From assembly GCA_907164885.2 (NCBI GenBank), contig OU015493.1:50073390-50137389 (forward strand): a DNA stretch of 64,000 nucleotides, read 5' to 3'. Each line of letters opens with the position of its first letter. The first letter of the stretch is position 1. This DNA is from Dolomedes plantarius (Eukaryota; Arthropoda; Arachnida; Araneae; Dolomedidae). The position numbers and the translations under genes were made by a program. This document shows positions 22,594-34,478 of the stretch, piece by piece. The notes under the pieces were generated by a model that was not told where the DNA came from, searched no databases, and saw only the letters and a program-made list of their open reading frames with translations.

Positions 22594-24685
22594 TTTTTTT
22601 TACTTTTAGGTGGAACACCCTTGCTATGATGTCATGCCGATCATGAGACTTTTGTCCGAGGAACAATGCATCTGTAATATCCTTCCACTTGGGGTTACAG
22701 GTGAAAGTGATAAACAGATCAGGACGCCCATAGTGACGGACATATGTCATAGCATCTTGAGTCCGTTCATGCATGTAGCGAGGTCCTCCAGTAAAAGATG
22801 ATGGGAGCACTACCTTCCGACCCAGTTGAGCAGCATCAGCATCCTTCTCCCCTACAGCATCTTTTAGGTGAATGTAGTTGTCTGCCCTCAGCTCTGCCTG
22901 GTTAAACCTGATATAGTTTAACCTTTCAGTCTCTATTTTAGCATACATATCTACTAAAAATTGACTGAAGAGGGAACAGAAGTACAATAGGTGGTTGTCC
23001 TCTCCTTTTCTGACCATAATGCGATAGCAGTAGAAACTCAATGCAGAGATTGTCTTCTTGATAGGCAACTTGGTCTTAGGATTGTGCTGAGCCAGATTGA
23101 TGGAGTATCCATCCTCGCCACGACAGAACAAAAGTGGGTATTGAAGAGCATCGTATGACCGGTGGATCTCACTGATGCGATGCAGTTTGTTATCGTGGCT
23201 TTGGAGCACGATATCTCGCTGCTGAAACTGCTGGCCAACCATCACCAGAGCTACCTCATTTGCTGTTGGTGCATTAAAGCGACCTTCATGAGCATCGACA
23301 GGCTTTTTTTCAGCCTGGATAACAACTGCAAACTTCTTGCAGGTTGGAGGCACTTTATCCAGGGTAGTTTTAAGGTCTTTTATGTAGCTATTAACGTCAT
23401 TTAGCATCTCTTGCAGTTGCTTGACCAATCCGTCTTTTACACCAGGAAAGTTACTACACCTTAAGCGTACTTCCCTTTCATCCTCACCCACAAAATAGAT
23501 TTGAAGAAATTGGGCTTCTTTAGAAGATGGAAGTAGACTTCCAATCAAGTGATACACCTGTCCCTGAATTTTGAAAGTTGGCATGAAACCTTCCTCTACA
23601 ACCTGTTTAGCTCCAAATGATGTCATTTGGAAACATCCATTATACTGCCGAACACACTCCATAAAGTGGATGTGCTCAGGATGGTTGCCAATTACCAGGC
23701 TATTGAGAGGCTCAGGAAGAGGATCAAATGCAGGTAGGTTTACCTTGCCAGCACTACAACACATTCCTGGAGATTCGTCTGCCCACTTCAGGGCATTGCA
23801 GTACTGACACTTGTGGTTCATAGTGCCAAGGGATACCATGCTATCTGCTTCATAATCAATAACAGGCTCATATGCCAAGCCTGAAAGAACCTTTACCTGC
23901 CATGGAAGTACTCGCCTTTCTACTCGTTTGCCAGGATTATTTTTTTCATATTGGCATTGTGCTGCCCTGTGAACCTCAGGCTTAGCTTTCTGGTACCGTG
24001 CAACAGCTTCTTTGATCACCTCAGGCTTAGCTTTATGGTACCGTGCAACAGCTGCCCTGTTCACCCCAGGATTCCTCTCTGCATACTTCTTTCTTGCATC
24101 TTTAAGTTGCTGCTTCCTTTGAACATGAGTACATCTAGAGCGACGTCTTTTAGTAGCTTGATTGGTATTAGAAAGTGATGCATCATGTGAGGTAGATTGA
24201 GGGAAAGATGGCATGGCTTGTGTTTCCTGTGACAGGTAGTAAGCATCGAAATGCCCACTCGAGAGGTCACATGCAGAGGTAAAACGCAGCCTCCTTATTG
24301 GGTTACCAGCAGCACCAAAACTGTGACATAGTTCACCATTGAGGTACACCTCAAAAACAAAGTTGAACAGTTCACCTGCTGCTGACAATTCGCAAGAACT
24401 GCCATATGTGGAGAGAATTGACATTTCGGAAAAATATTCAGCAGAGTTAGAATAATTATTCCCATTCATGTCATTAGACATTATAGCAAATCTCTCCCAA
24501 TTCTCTACCACATGACTCACAATTAATTCCCGGACTTCCCTAGACATCATATCTGTACCATACATGACAAAAGAGAGAGAACGAAAAAGACATGCACCAT
24601 CTGCTGGGATTGGGAAAATACTATGAAGTACAAAATCCCCATTTATGCATAAATATTCTTGCATTTTAGAAGATATAAAAATCAA
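22463..24685 (-). CDS. Helitron N-terminal part: OTU protease domain, zinc finger and start of Rep
   Basis: The 740-residue frame starts with an OTU-type cysteine protease domain: PADGACLFRSLS gives Asp29 and Cys32, YGSSCELSAAGELF fits the conserved middle, and GHFDAYY gives His145. Next comes a basic linker with two near-identical AVARYxKAKPEV repeats and a related third unit (about residues 205-262). A zinc-finger-like block (HKCQYCNALKWADE, then CC) follows, then the Helitron N-terminal domain (YHLIGSLLPS) and the start of Rep (GRPDLFITFTCNPKW). Real homology ends at FHLKVKK; the last about 40 residues are out of frame. An A-run at 22593-22600 holds one base too many. Removing it would continue directly into the downstream frame, so the two are one broken gene of roughly 1640 residues. 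A sequencing error is a serious alternative to a real lesion. Confidence 0.9.
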   Translation of the reverse strand: MIFISSKMQEYLCINGDFVLHSIFPIPADGACLFRSLSFVMYGTDMMSREVRELIVSHVVENWERFAIMSNDMNGNNYSNSAEYFSEMSILSTYGSSCELSAAGELFNFVFEVYLNGELCHSFGAAGNPIRRLRFTSACDLSSGHFDAYYLSQETQAMPSFPQSTSHDASLSNTNQATKRRRSRCTHVQRKQQLKDARKKYAERNPGVNRAAVARYHKAKPEVIKEAVARYQKAKPEVHRAAQCQYEKNNPGKRVERRVLPWQVKVLSGLAYEPVIDYEADSMVSLGTMNHKCQYCNALKWADESPGMCCSAGKVNLPAFDPLPEPLNSLVIGNHPEHIHFMECVRQYNGCFQMTSFGAKQVVEEGFMPTFKIQGQVYHLIGSLLPSSKEAQFLQIYFVGEDEREVRLRCSNFPGVKDGLVKQLQEMLNDVNSYIKDLKTTLDKVPPTCKKFAVVIQAEKKPVDAHEGRFNAPTANEVALVMVGQQFQQRDIVLQSHDNKLHRISEIHRSYDALQYPLLFCRGEDGYSINLAQHNPKTKLPIKKTISALSFYCYRIMVRKGEDNHLLYFCSLFSQFLVDMYAKIETERLNYIRFNQAELRADNYIHLKDAVGEKDADAAQLGRKVVLPSSFTGGPRYMHERTQDAMTYVRHYGRPDLFITFTCNPKWKDITDALFLGQKSHDRHDIIARVFHLKVKKNDECLDQGQSVWSCTLLHVFCGVAKAGFASCSHLAVARATHIP

Positions 24686-24700
24686 AATTAAATACGGTTC

Positions 24701-24916
24701 AGAAATATAAGTAAATCTGATAAAGAGTTAAAAATCAAATAAAGCTTATCTTTTGCTAGTATCACAAAACTCGCATGAAAATCAACCACACTAACTTAAT
24801 CTGACAACATCACATGTCTGTCTAGCAGTTAACCTCTAGGTTACAGTTATACATGGTAAGCACAGTTACCGTATAGTAATACCGTTAATATTTTACACTT
24901 TGTATCTTCTATATTC
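24701..24916. other. Upstream region of the Helitron gene
   Basis: AT-rich DNA upstream of the OTU-Rep start. I could not find the expected Helitron 5' terminus (TC end) or a clear promoter. Confidence 0.4.
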
Positions 24917-25075
24917 CTTCATATCTCAAAGAAGGAAATTGATATCCATAAGATTCTTGCTTTAAAATGTAAGGAACTTGATTACCTAAAATCAATTTCA
25001 GGATTTTTCAAAATTCGGACCCAAGGGAGGGAGGGGAGGGGGGGAGGCGAAACGTGTTTTTACCATATACCTTCA
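24917..25075. repeat. Single inverted monomer of the 148-bp minisatellite
   Basis: This segment (CTTCATATCTCAAAGAAGGA, through AAGATTCTTGCTTTAAAATG, to a G-rich block) is the reverse complement of one unit of the array at 25660-27670. It lies about 600 bp from the array in the opposite orientation. Confidence 0.9.
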
Positions 25076-25659
25076 TATCTCAAAGTAGGAAACGGATATA
25101 TTTCTTTTATACGCATATTAATAAATTAAACTGCTTTAGAATTTCTTTTATATTACTTTGTACTCGATATGATTACTCGATCTTATATATTAGTTTGTAA
25201 TCGATTATATATTAGTTTGTAATCGATATGACTATTCGGATTAATGCTCGAAATAGGTGCTACCATCTATCGCGCCAAATACCAACTATTTACTGGCAGC
25301 ATATTATAGCTTAGTGATTCTTCATGTTAATGTTCGTCATCACATTAAAACAGTTTTTAAACATTTTATTTTATGGTTTTCATTATATGTATACATATGT
25401 GCATATGATTTTTTTTATTTTTTGAATTATTACATTGTTTTGTACTTTTATTTTTATGTAAGCATTTTTCTAGGAAATAAAAAGAATAAAATGCTTTCTG
25501 AACTAAAAACTATATTATTTATAAAAAATTGGAACACATCCAATTAAATTTGTATGAGTTTGTATCAAAATAATTGATTCGTTATACGGCTTTTCACTTT
25601 ACGGCCAACTTTTCCGGAATGTATCTAGGCCGTAAAGCTAGGTATGGGTGGATTATTTA
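25076..25659. other. Spacer between inverted monomer and array
   Basis: AT-rich DNA with a short duplicated TATATATTAGTTTGTAATCG segment near 25180-25225. I see no gene. Confidence 0.5.
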
Positions 25660-27670
25660 ACCCGGTTTTTTACATATGAAGGAATATGTAAAAAACACGT
25701 TTTGCTCCCTTTCACCCTTGGGGGGCGTATTTTGAAAAATCCTGAAACTGATTTTAGGTAATCAAGTTCCTTACATTTTAAATCAAGAATCTTAAGGATA
25801 TCTGTTTTTTTTCTTTCAGATATGAGGGAATATGGGAAAAATACGTTTTGCCCCGTCCCCCCCCCATGGGGGGCCGAATTTTGAAAAATCCAGAAATTGG
25901 TTTTTAGGTAATCAAGTTCCTTACATTTTAAATCAAGAATCTTAAGGATATCTGTTTTTTTTCTTTCAGATATGAAGGAATATGGGAAAAATACGTTTTG
26001 CCCCCTCCCCCCCATGGGGGGCCGAATTTTGAAAAATCCTGAAATTGGTTTTTAAGTAATCAAGTTCCTTACATTTTAAATCAAGAATCTTAAGGATATC
26101 TGTTTTTTTTCTTTCAGATATGAAGGAATATGGGAAAAATACGTTTTGCCCCCTCCCCCCCATGGGGGCCGAATTTTGAAAAATCCTGAAATTAGTTTTT
26201 AGGTAATCAAGTTCCTTACATTTTAAAGCAAGAATCTTTTGGATATCAATTTCCTTCTTTGAGATATGAGGGAGTATGGGAAAATACGTTTTGCCCCCTC
26301 CCCCCCCATGGGGGCCAAATTTCGAAAAATCCTAAAATTAGTTTTTAGGTATTTATGTTCCTTACATTTTAAAGCAAGAATCTTATGGATATCTGTTTTC
26401 TTCTTCGAGATATGAAGGAAAATGTGATAAAACACGTAAAAACACGTTTGGCCCCCCTCCCCCCCCTTGGGGGCCGAATTTTGAAAAATCCTGAAATTGG
26501 TTTTTAGGTATTCGGCTTCCTTTTATTTTAAGGTAAGAATCTTATGGATATCCGTTTCATGTGAAAAACACGTAAAATCACGTTTTGCCCCCTCCCCCCC
26601 CCCATGGGGGCCGAATTTTGAAAAATCCTGAAACTGATTTTAGGTAATCAAGTTCCTTACATTTTAAATCAAGAATCTTAAGGATATCTGTTTTTTTTCT
26701 TTCAGATATGAAGGAATATGGGAAAAATACGTTTTGCCCCCTCCCCCCCATGGGGGCCGAATTTTGAAAAATCCTGAAATTAGTTTTTAGGTAATCAAGT
26801 TCCTTACATTTTAAGGCAAGAATCTTTTGGATATCAATTTCCTTCTTTGAGATATGAGGGAGTATGGGAAAATACGTTTTGCCCCCTCCCCCCCCCATGG
26901 GGGCCAAATTTCGAAAAATCCTAAAATTAGTTTTTAGGTATTTATGTTCCTTACATTTTAAAGCAAGAATCTTATGGATATCTGTTTTCTTCTTCGAGAT
27001 ATGAAGGAAAATGTGATAAAACACGTAAAAACACGTTTGGCCCCCCTCCCCCCCTTGGGGGCCGAATTTTGAAAAATCCTGAAATTGGTTTTTAGGTATT
27101 CGGCTTCCTTTTATTTTAAGGTAAGAATCTTATGGATATCCGTTTCATGTGAAAAACACGTAAAATCACGTTTTGCCCCCTCCCCCCCCCATGGGGGCCG
27201 AATTTTGAAAAATCCTGAAACTGATTTTAGGTAATCAAGTTCCTTACATTTTAAAGCAAGAATCTTTTGGATATCAATTTCCTTCTTTAACATATGAGGG
27301 AATATGGGAAAATACGTTTTGCCCCCTCCCCCCCCATGGGGACCGAATTTCGAAAAATCCTGAAATTGGTTTTTAGGTATTTATGTTCCTTACATTTTAA
27401 AGCAAGAATCTTATGGATATCTGTTTTCTTCTTCGAGATATGAAGGAAAATGTGATAAAACACGTAAAAACACGTTTAGCCCCCCCTCCCCCCCTTGGGG
27501 GCCAAATTTTGAAAAATCCTGAAATTGGTTTTTAGGTATTCATATTACTTACATTTTAAAGCAAGAATCTTATAGATATCAATTTTCTTCTATGAGATAT
27601 GAAGGAATATGTAAAAAACACGTTTTGCCCCCCTCCCCCCCTTGGGGGGCGAATTTTGAAAAATCGCTTC
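25660..27670. repeat. Minisatellite of about 148-bp units with four-unit higher-order repeat
   Basis: About 14 units can be aligned on the block CCCCATGGGGG (or CTTGGGGG), centred near 25715, 25865, 26011, 26159, 26307, 26465, 26602, 26748, 26896, 27053, 27190, 27337, 27494 and 27643. Units alternate in type, and pairs 26307/26896, 26465/27053 and 26602/27190 are nearly identical at about 588-bp spacing, which defines a higher-order repeat of four units. Each unit carries a C-run on the plus strand, hence G-rich blocks on the minus strand. Several units are open in one minus-strand frame (LKCKELDYLK repeats), but I see no start context or known domain and do not call a gene. Confidence 0.95.
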
Positions 27671-30600
27671 TTAAATGACGCCTTCAGCACAAAAGTAATA
27701 AGCTCCTAAAATTTGATATCTGTATCTCCAATAGTTTTTGCTGGGCGTTGATACGTGTATATATAAGTCAGGACTTCTTCCTTTATAGATATAGATAAAC
27801 CTTTCCGGGCTGTACCTGAATGTTTAATTTAGTGATATACCTTTGTTTAGATACCGTATCTAAAGACTTTGCCTAATCTGAGAGCATTTTATTCTACAAG
27901 CTGTAATAATGCTCATTGAACTCCATGTTAAATTATGCAATGTTTTGCCACTCCTCACCAAACAAGAAGTAAAATCTGCAAGAGATGTGACTTGCTGCGA
28001 GACACTGCCCTATTGCCTCGTAGCTTATTTTTTTCTGAAAACCTTTTGACAGTTAACCGTCAATTGTGCTCTCCCACGTGGTTTATTTTCACATATGGCA
28101 ATGAAATTTATGCAACCAAAGCTAGTCTATACTCTGTTTTGTTTTACTGATTATTTCACCAGTTGATTCATTGCAGTAGACCGATCCACGTGAGGTAATA
28201 ATCATGGCAAACTCAGGCTACGAGGTTTATAGAGCCTGCAGCCAGTTTTTTTTACTATTCCGTAGTACCACGCTTTCATTTGAACTTGCGATACGCCCCT
28301 AAGATAGTTGTCTTTTCCGCAACACGGAAAGCAGAACCAAGAAGGGAAAATGAGCAGTGCTTAAAATTCCCATTCTAACAAACCCAGAAACGTGCGAAGC
28401 CTTTGAAGTAAAAAATGGCTTAGCGAGGTATTGGCGAGAATGTGGGACCATAATTATGTTTCACGTTTACCATTTCTCATTCTAAAATTTGATTGGTGAC
28501 GACTTGGGGACATTTATATTTGGCGCCAAGTGTCTAACGGAAAAGTACCGTTTTTAGTCTCCTGAAACCACGAACCCTCGAGCATAAATATTTTAATTTG
28601 GTGATTATTCACCACTTTCTTTCGAAAAATCCACATATAACCGTAATTTTTGTCATCACATACAGTAAGTTTCGTATAGCATCCGCACTTTGGACATTCA
28701 TAATGATTTTTTATTAAACCATATTCCGCAAAAAAATTAAGAACAGCTTACTATTTTCTCCAATTCATAAAAGAAACGGCATTCCAAATCTTACTTTGCA
28801 CGGCCATAATTAATCTACGAGGGGGGGGGGGGGGGAGGCGGGGAAACAAACACAAATTTTTAAATCTTTTTAGGTTGTTGTTGTTGTGGTGTCTAGAAAT
28901 AGTGTAGAAGGAAAAATAAGAAAGAAAAAAAGAGAGAATTCAGGGGTTGAGCATGGGATTGCATATTAAGCAGTTCCGTTTTAAACGGGGTGCGCCGAGG
29001 AAACTATCACCCGGAAAAACATGTTATGTCGGGCTCCATCTTAGAGCATTCGAAAATTCAAACTCTTAAAGTAGTCAAAAACATAACAATGAGGACTATT
29101 TTTTGCGTTAATTTTGGCAATGAACTAACAACAAAGTTATAGCTTATTCAGTTTTTAAAGCTCACAAGAGAGGGGAATTAGAAATAATATGCTTCTCCAT
29201 AAACTGAAATTCGAATATACCTCCAGGAGACCTTACGTACAAATAGCTCGTTTGGAAGGACCTTAACGTCGAATTATATATTAGCATGTGTGTATGAAAA
29301 GAATTAACTAACCGAGAATGATAATCGGATACGAGCGAGATTGGAAAATTAGTATCAACATCATTATTTTGTAAATTGATGTTGACTCAGAAAAAAGGTA
29401 CTGCGTGAAGTGTGTTTCGATATGATTGGGAAACAAGATGGAAGTTCCAGACTAACTTATGTCTGGATATTTAGTATCGCTACTCTGAATAAGCCGACAA
29501 TATTCTGTAAGCATTTTACCCGAATTACTATGTATCGGTCTGTTTCCAAATCCTCATACTCTAGATAAAGCTAATATTTTGTTTAGGATTTAATTCTCCC
29601 TGCAAATTGTGACTGCTTACTTTCCCTTCATTCACATAAAAATTAGATTTTAATATTAGACTTAATTGGGGAGTGCAAGTAACGTCTACCATTAACCATT
29701 TATTGTAGAAAAAGGGATATTGTATTGCTCTGACGAAGGATATACGACGTCATGGATTTATCTGAGCAGCAGGAGTAGATATTTTAATGCTGTTTAAATC
29801 TACTGCAGTACATGCCCAAAAGATGTATTTTTTACATAACTGTTCATGATCATTTCATCTAGGTCTAGTTTGTGGAGTCCAATCCTAGAAATCAGGAATA
29901 GCATCGATGTTGGTGCTTATAATATATGCTCCAAAAAAGAGAACTGAAAATACTATTTTATAGCATTCAGAGAATAATCTCTGTGGCGTTAAAAATGGGT
30001 TAACAGGCATATTACTATATAGTGATTGGGAATTCGTCATCTGGAATAGAAAAATTATGTCAATAAACGATAAATGAGGAACTACGACAAAAAATTATGA
30101 ACAATGGAACATATTTATTTTGAGGGAATATTAAGAAAATGGCTTAAGGCCTCAAAAATGCAGGATGTTTGGCATTATCTGCGCTTATGAAGACCGGTGG
30201 ATTAGTCTTGAGTCCCCAGGCGAACAGCACCGCTTTCGAAGTCCAACTATCTCGCCTCATCTTAGGCATCCTGTAAACCCTTCTCTGGAGTCTGTCGTCC
30301 AACGGGGTCGGGAGAGATCTCTTCTTGCAGGTGGCTCATGAGTTTTGCATCTGTCCAGCAGTCCACCAAATCTGGCGAAGACCGCTCGCCATGCGGCGAG
30401 AAAAACTGCGAAGACAAAGCGAAGCAAAGAGAAGCGATTTTGCATGTGTATCTCGGGGAGGCGAAAAGTAGCAAAACTTGTAGCATAATATTTCAACCCT
30501 TTCTCCCCCTCACGAGGAATTTCACTGATAAGAAAGCGGGGTGCGTTCTTAGAGCTATAAAGAAGGTTTTCGTTGAATAAAACTGGACAGTCAAGGGGCA

Positions 30601-30878
30601 GTATCCACATTTATGTGGTACGCGCAGCTGTTAGGGAAAAAAATCCCATAAGAAAAAATAGCTTTAAAGGGCGATACAAAACGTTACGACAATCTCTGTA
30701 CCCTGAAGAAAATTTCAAGTAGGGAAATAAATTATGAGATTTACCAATGGTGACGTTGTCCAAATATTTAAATCCTTAATAAATAGCCATTAACCCTCAT
30801 ATTTTAAGACAAAACCCCATAAGCATTAAAAGTTATAGCCACAAAATCGAAAAAACAATGATTCTACACACACATATA
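27671..30878. other. Unannotated DNA
   Basis: There is no supported gene. A G-run lies near 28820-28836 and a short (GTT)n near 28874-28888. The stretch 30190-30560 is distinctly GC-richer, with short frames open on both strands but no recognisable motif; it could contain an exon of unknown type. Confidence 0.4.
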
Positions 30879-32207
30879 CAGTATGCCCACTAAAGTTCCT
30901 TCCCACCCTCTTAACTTCGGAACGGCTGCTGCTATATTCATAAAAGTGGTATCTAGGTATAGTAAGGTATCCATGCGCTACTGAAGGAAACCACCTACCG
31001 CGCCACGTGGTGGAAAACTGCGGAGTTATCATTCCTATCTCGAAAACGGAACGAGATAGGCAAATAAAGTGATTTATAAAGTTGTAGAAAATTATCGATT
31101 TAGTACGAAAAGATACCTTGTGGACATTAATGCAAAGAATAGAATGGTTAAAACGCGCATTTGTTTTTTCGTGATTTCCTACACTGTGACGTCACGGGAC
31201 TTCAACGAAAGGAGAAATGATTATCTTTCGGGCAAAACACGACACCGCTATGACCACAGTGGTATATCGCTTTTTATCCCCAATCAAAAAGACCGCGGTT
31301 CAAACCTTGAGGGTTTCATCCTTGTACTGATTGTCTTTATAAACAGAGTAGACAATACGTAGATCTTGTAAAATAGTGTCGCATCAACGCAACGCAACTT
31401 GCGCTTGGTGTTCGAAATTTTTGCAGTATGCAAATACATAAGAAACGTCACGCCTGTTCACCTGAGACAGCTATAAAAGAGACATCTTCTTGGGGTTGTA
31501 GTATGTTGATGCTCGTGGTCATGGCTAAGTATTCCAAAGCTGAGATCTCCATTGAAGCAGTACCTCGTCAAAGAATTCGGGGACCAAATAATTGGGTATG
31601 GCGGTTTCGAAGAGTAGCCTCCACGTTCGCCTGATCTGACTCTACTGGACTTCTTCCTGTGAGGATACCTGAAATAGCAGGTGTATGCGACCCCTCCACA
31701 AATATTGCAGGACCTTAAACGACGCATTACGGATGCTTGTGCCAACGTGTCACGCTCTATGCTCCAACGTGTGCAACGTGAGTTTCAAACGAGGATCCAA
31801 ATGTGTATTGCAGCTGACGGTGAGAAGTTTGAACATCTCAAATAAAGGTATATTGTTAAAATTAGTTTTTTTTTCTTTTTCAGTTCCTTTTGTCACGTCA
31901 CAGTGTAGGAAATCACGAAAAAACAAATGCGCGTTTTAACCGTTGTAGTCTTCTCATTAATGTCCACAAGGTATCTTTTCGTACTAAATTGATGATTTTC
32001 TGGAACTTTGTAAATCATTTTTTCCCCTATCTCGTTCCGTTTTCGAGATAGGAATGCTAACTCCGCAGTTTTCCACCAGGCGGCGAGGTAGGTGGTTTCA
32101 TTCAGTAGCGCATGGCTACTTTACTATACCTAGACACCACTTTTATGAATATAGCAGTAGCCGTTCCGAAGTTAAGAGGGTGGGAAGGGAGTTTAGTGGG
32201 CATACTG
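30879..32207 (+). mobile_element. Mariner-like element with TIRs of about 315 bp
   Basis: The ends CAGTATGCCCACTAAAGTTC and its inverted copy at 32207 are flanked by TA (30877-30878, 32208-32209). The inverted match continues inward for about 315 bp on each side, ending at TGTGACGTCAC near 31195 and GTCACGTCACA near 31890. The roughly 690 bp between hold only the C-terminus of a transposase, so the element is an internal deletion derivative. Left and right repeats differ at a few percent of positions. Confidence 0.9.
31618..31845 (+). pseudogene. C-terminal fragment of a mariner-like transposase
   Basis: The frame reads PPRSPDLTLLDFFL, then GYLK, QVYATPPQILQDLKRRI, and ends QMCIAADGEKFEHLK before TAA at 31843. 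The third catalytic Asp (in LLDFF, following SPDLT) is present. TGA at 31660 and TAG at 31675 each replace a codon where relatives have Trp or another residue, and TAG at 31615 lies just upstream. The N-terminal and first two catalytic blocks are deleted. AATAAA overlaps the stop codon and may be the old polyadenylation signal. Confidence 0.8.
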
Positions 32208-32209
32208 TA

Positions 32210-34476
32210 TATAAACGTTGGTATCTACAAAAAGAGAAAACTAAAATATGTTGTTTAAATTTATAATCAATGAATATATTTTTATAAAAATGCGTCTTAA
32301 TTTAAAGAGGATTTGAGTTTCATTGTAATTTTTTTCCCTGAATTCTGAAAAACAAATTGCCTTGTCTATGAGTATTGGGTACCGGTCGCTTTCTGAATAG
32401 TTTAAGACACTTGGAAACATTCCATAACACAAAGTTCCATTCTATTTTCAAAGACTAAATGGTTTTCCAGGTAAAACTTTCTTGATAATCTCCCTAAATG
32501 AAAAATATTTTACAAAGACGTCAGAAATATTATTTACCCTTTTCTGAATAGACGAAATTTTTTTCTGCCATTTTAGCTCTATTTTTTAAAAGTCTTTACT
32601 TGAAAAAAAAATTTGTTAAGGAACGTTTAACTTTAAATCTTAAGAAAATATTTCCCCCATACTTTGAAATCTGAAATATTAAATCACGCCTTTTTGACGG
32701 TCAAAAGCAAAAGCTCACAATTAAATTTTCTGACTTCCTCCTAAGAATTTTTATTTTTTATTTTTTCATGGCTCATAAGATATTTTTAAGCAAACTTAGC
32801 TTAAATAAATATGACATTTTTGAAGAAAGATCCGAGATATTTTAGCAAAATATTTAATAACTTTTCAGATGAAGTGAGCATTTCAAAAGGAGTATATTAT
32901 TCATATCCTATTTAATTTCAAAGAGTGAAATAAATGTCAGACAATATTATACATGATGGTTAAACATATTTTCCCCATTCTCATTCTTTATATATAAAAT
33001 TTTTAAATGCTGCAGATTATGTTAAAATTTTAAAGATTCATGATATAATGGCTTGTAGATGCTAAGAAAATTCTCTATGTTATTTTTTAAAGCAGATTAA
33101 ATATGTTACCTTAAAATTTGTTATAGCCTTTAAAATATCGTGACTACGTATTTATTTGGTTATGTAACATTTGACTAAGATCAAGAACTAAAATAATTTA
33201 AGTCAATTTAACTTAAATGAGTTGTTATGTTATTCATTTCTAAAATTAATAGAATTGTGAATTCTAAACATATATTACCGTCAATTGCGAAATTGCCCAT
33301 GTATATAATTTCAGTCCTAAATAAACGTATAAATACTTGATTTTTGAGAGAAACATCATATTTTTGAAAGAAATTCATATCTTGTGGCAATAAAATAATA
33401 AACTGAGTAATATGAATTTGACAAGAAATTAATTAAGTTTTATTCCATGCAAAAATATGCACCAAAATAAAATGGTACTCCCTTTAAATAGCAATTTAAA
33501 TGTGAACTTTACAATTTTAAGACAGGGAGATCAGAGGGTGATGAGATGGATCAGGTAGTGAAAAATGACAGGAGGAAGTAGTGCAAATTGTTGTGACAGT
33601 TGAGATTTGATATCCTTTCTAGCGAAAAAAAAAGTTTTCCGGTTCCCCAAAATATGCTTTTTAGTTCTTTCACTGCCAGTCTCTTTCGGGTTTTTTTTTG
33701 CTAAGTTACAGTTTTTGAATATCTGACACCAAACAAGTCTTCGACCAGCTGAAGTCAACGTTGAATTTTTAAAATTGTAGCATCCCAATGGAATTTTATG
33801 AATGTTGTTGGCTGGATATAGCCTTGAACTATAACCTTGTTATCTATATTAAATCTTTGGATTATTAAATATTTAAAAATAACAGGGCTGTTACCTGAGT
33901 TTAATCGAAGGAAAAGTTGAGGCAAGAAGTTAAAAAAAATAGGTTTTTTTATTTAAAACTAATCGGAAATCATAATTCAGGCAGACCTCGATATATTTTG
34001 TGGATTAAAAAATACTTCAGTTACAGCTGATCCTTGCAGACTTCATCTTAACATAAATTACGTCAAACATCTGCGGCCACCAGTATCACAGCAACATCTA
34101 AAAATAACCAGTCTCAAACAAAACGGAGAGCCAATATAATAAAATAAGTAGTGCTACTCCAAATAAGCATGCACAATCTATATATATCAATCAATCTGGT
34201 AAAAAAATTTCATACGCTTGCTCTGATTGACCAACTGCAATACATCACGTGCTGATACTAACAGACCAATCTGAATCAGCACGCGGCATATTCGAAAGCA
34301 AGAACAAATGAGGTATTAGCAAAAAAAAAAAAAAATCTGGTAGTCTCTTCTAACGCAACTACCGCGGATTATTAACATAGGATTACGTATCGTTGCCTAC
34401 CTCTTTTGTATGTGTATATGTATGTATGTGTTATGTATATATGTATCTATATATGTACTACGTATATATATATATA
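32210..34476. other. Unannotated AT-rich DNA
   Basis: I see no gene, element end or structured repeat in this long AT-rich stretch beyond ordinary A and T runs. Confidence 0.5.
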
Positions 34477-34478
34477 TA

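Larger units (their letters stand above)
16781..24700 (-). mobile_element. Autonomous-type Helitron with OTU domain; 5' end not identified
   Basis: On the minus strand the element ends CCGGGTACTTCAGCTAG at 16781, followed by host T. This is the CTRR-type Helitron terminus with the usual hairpin (CCTGG, loop, CCGGG near 16793-16808) just inside it. About 200 bp next to this end match the 3' end of the non-autonomous copy at 42110-42283, which confirms the family. Rep and helicase frames lie at 19762-24685. The 5' terminus should begin TCTAATATATAAAAATG by comparison with 38979, but I cannot find it upstream of 24685. The copy may be 5'-truncated or joined to the minisatellite that follows. The given upper boundary is therefore approximate. 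Confidence 0.85.

Noticed and set aside
24685..25230. Helitron 5' terminus near the TATATATTAG repeats at 25180-25220
   Set aside because: The sequence does not match the TCTAATATATAAAAATG end of the sister copy, and the A/T flank cannot be decided.
26578..27024. Minus-strand frame of 148 codons through the minisatellite as a repeat protein
   Set aside because: Openness follows from repeat periods that happen to preserve frame; neighbouring units are shifted or stopped and there is no known domain or start context.
30257..30610. GC-richer minus-strand frame of 117 codons as a gene
   Set aside because: No recognisable motif, competing open frames on both strands and no splice signals I trust; kept only as a note in the region entry.
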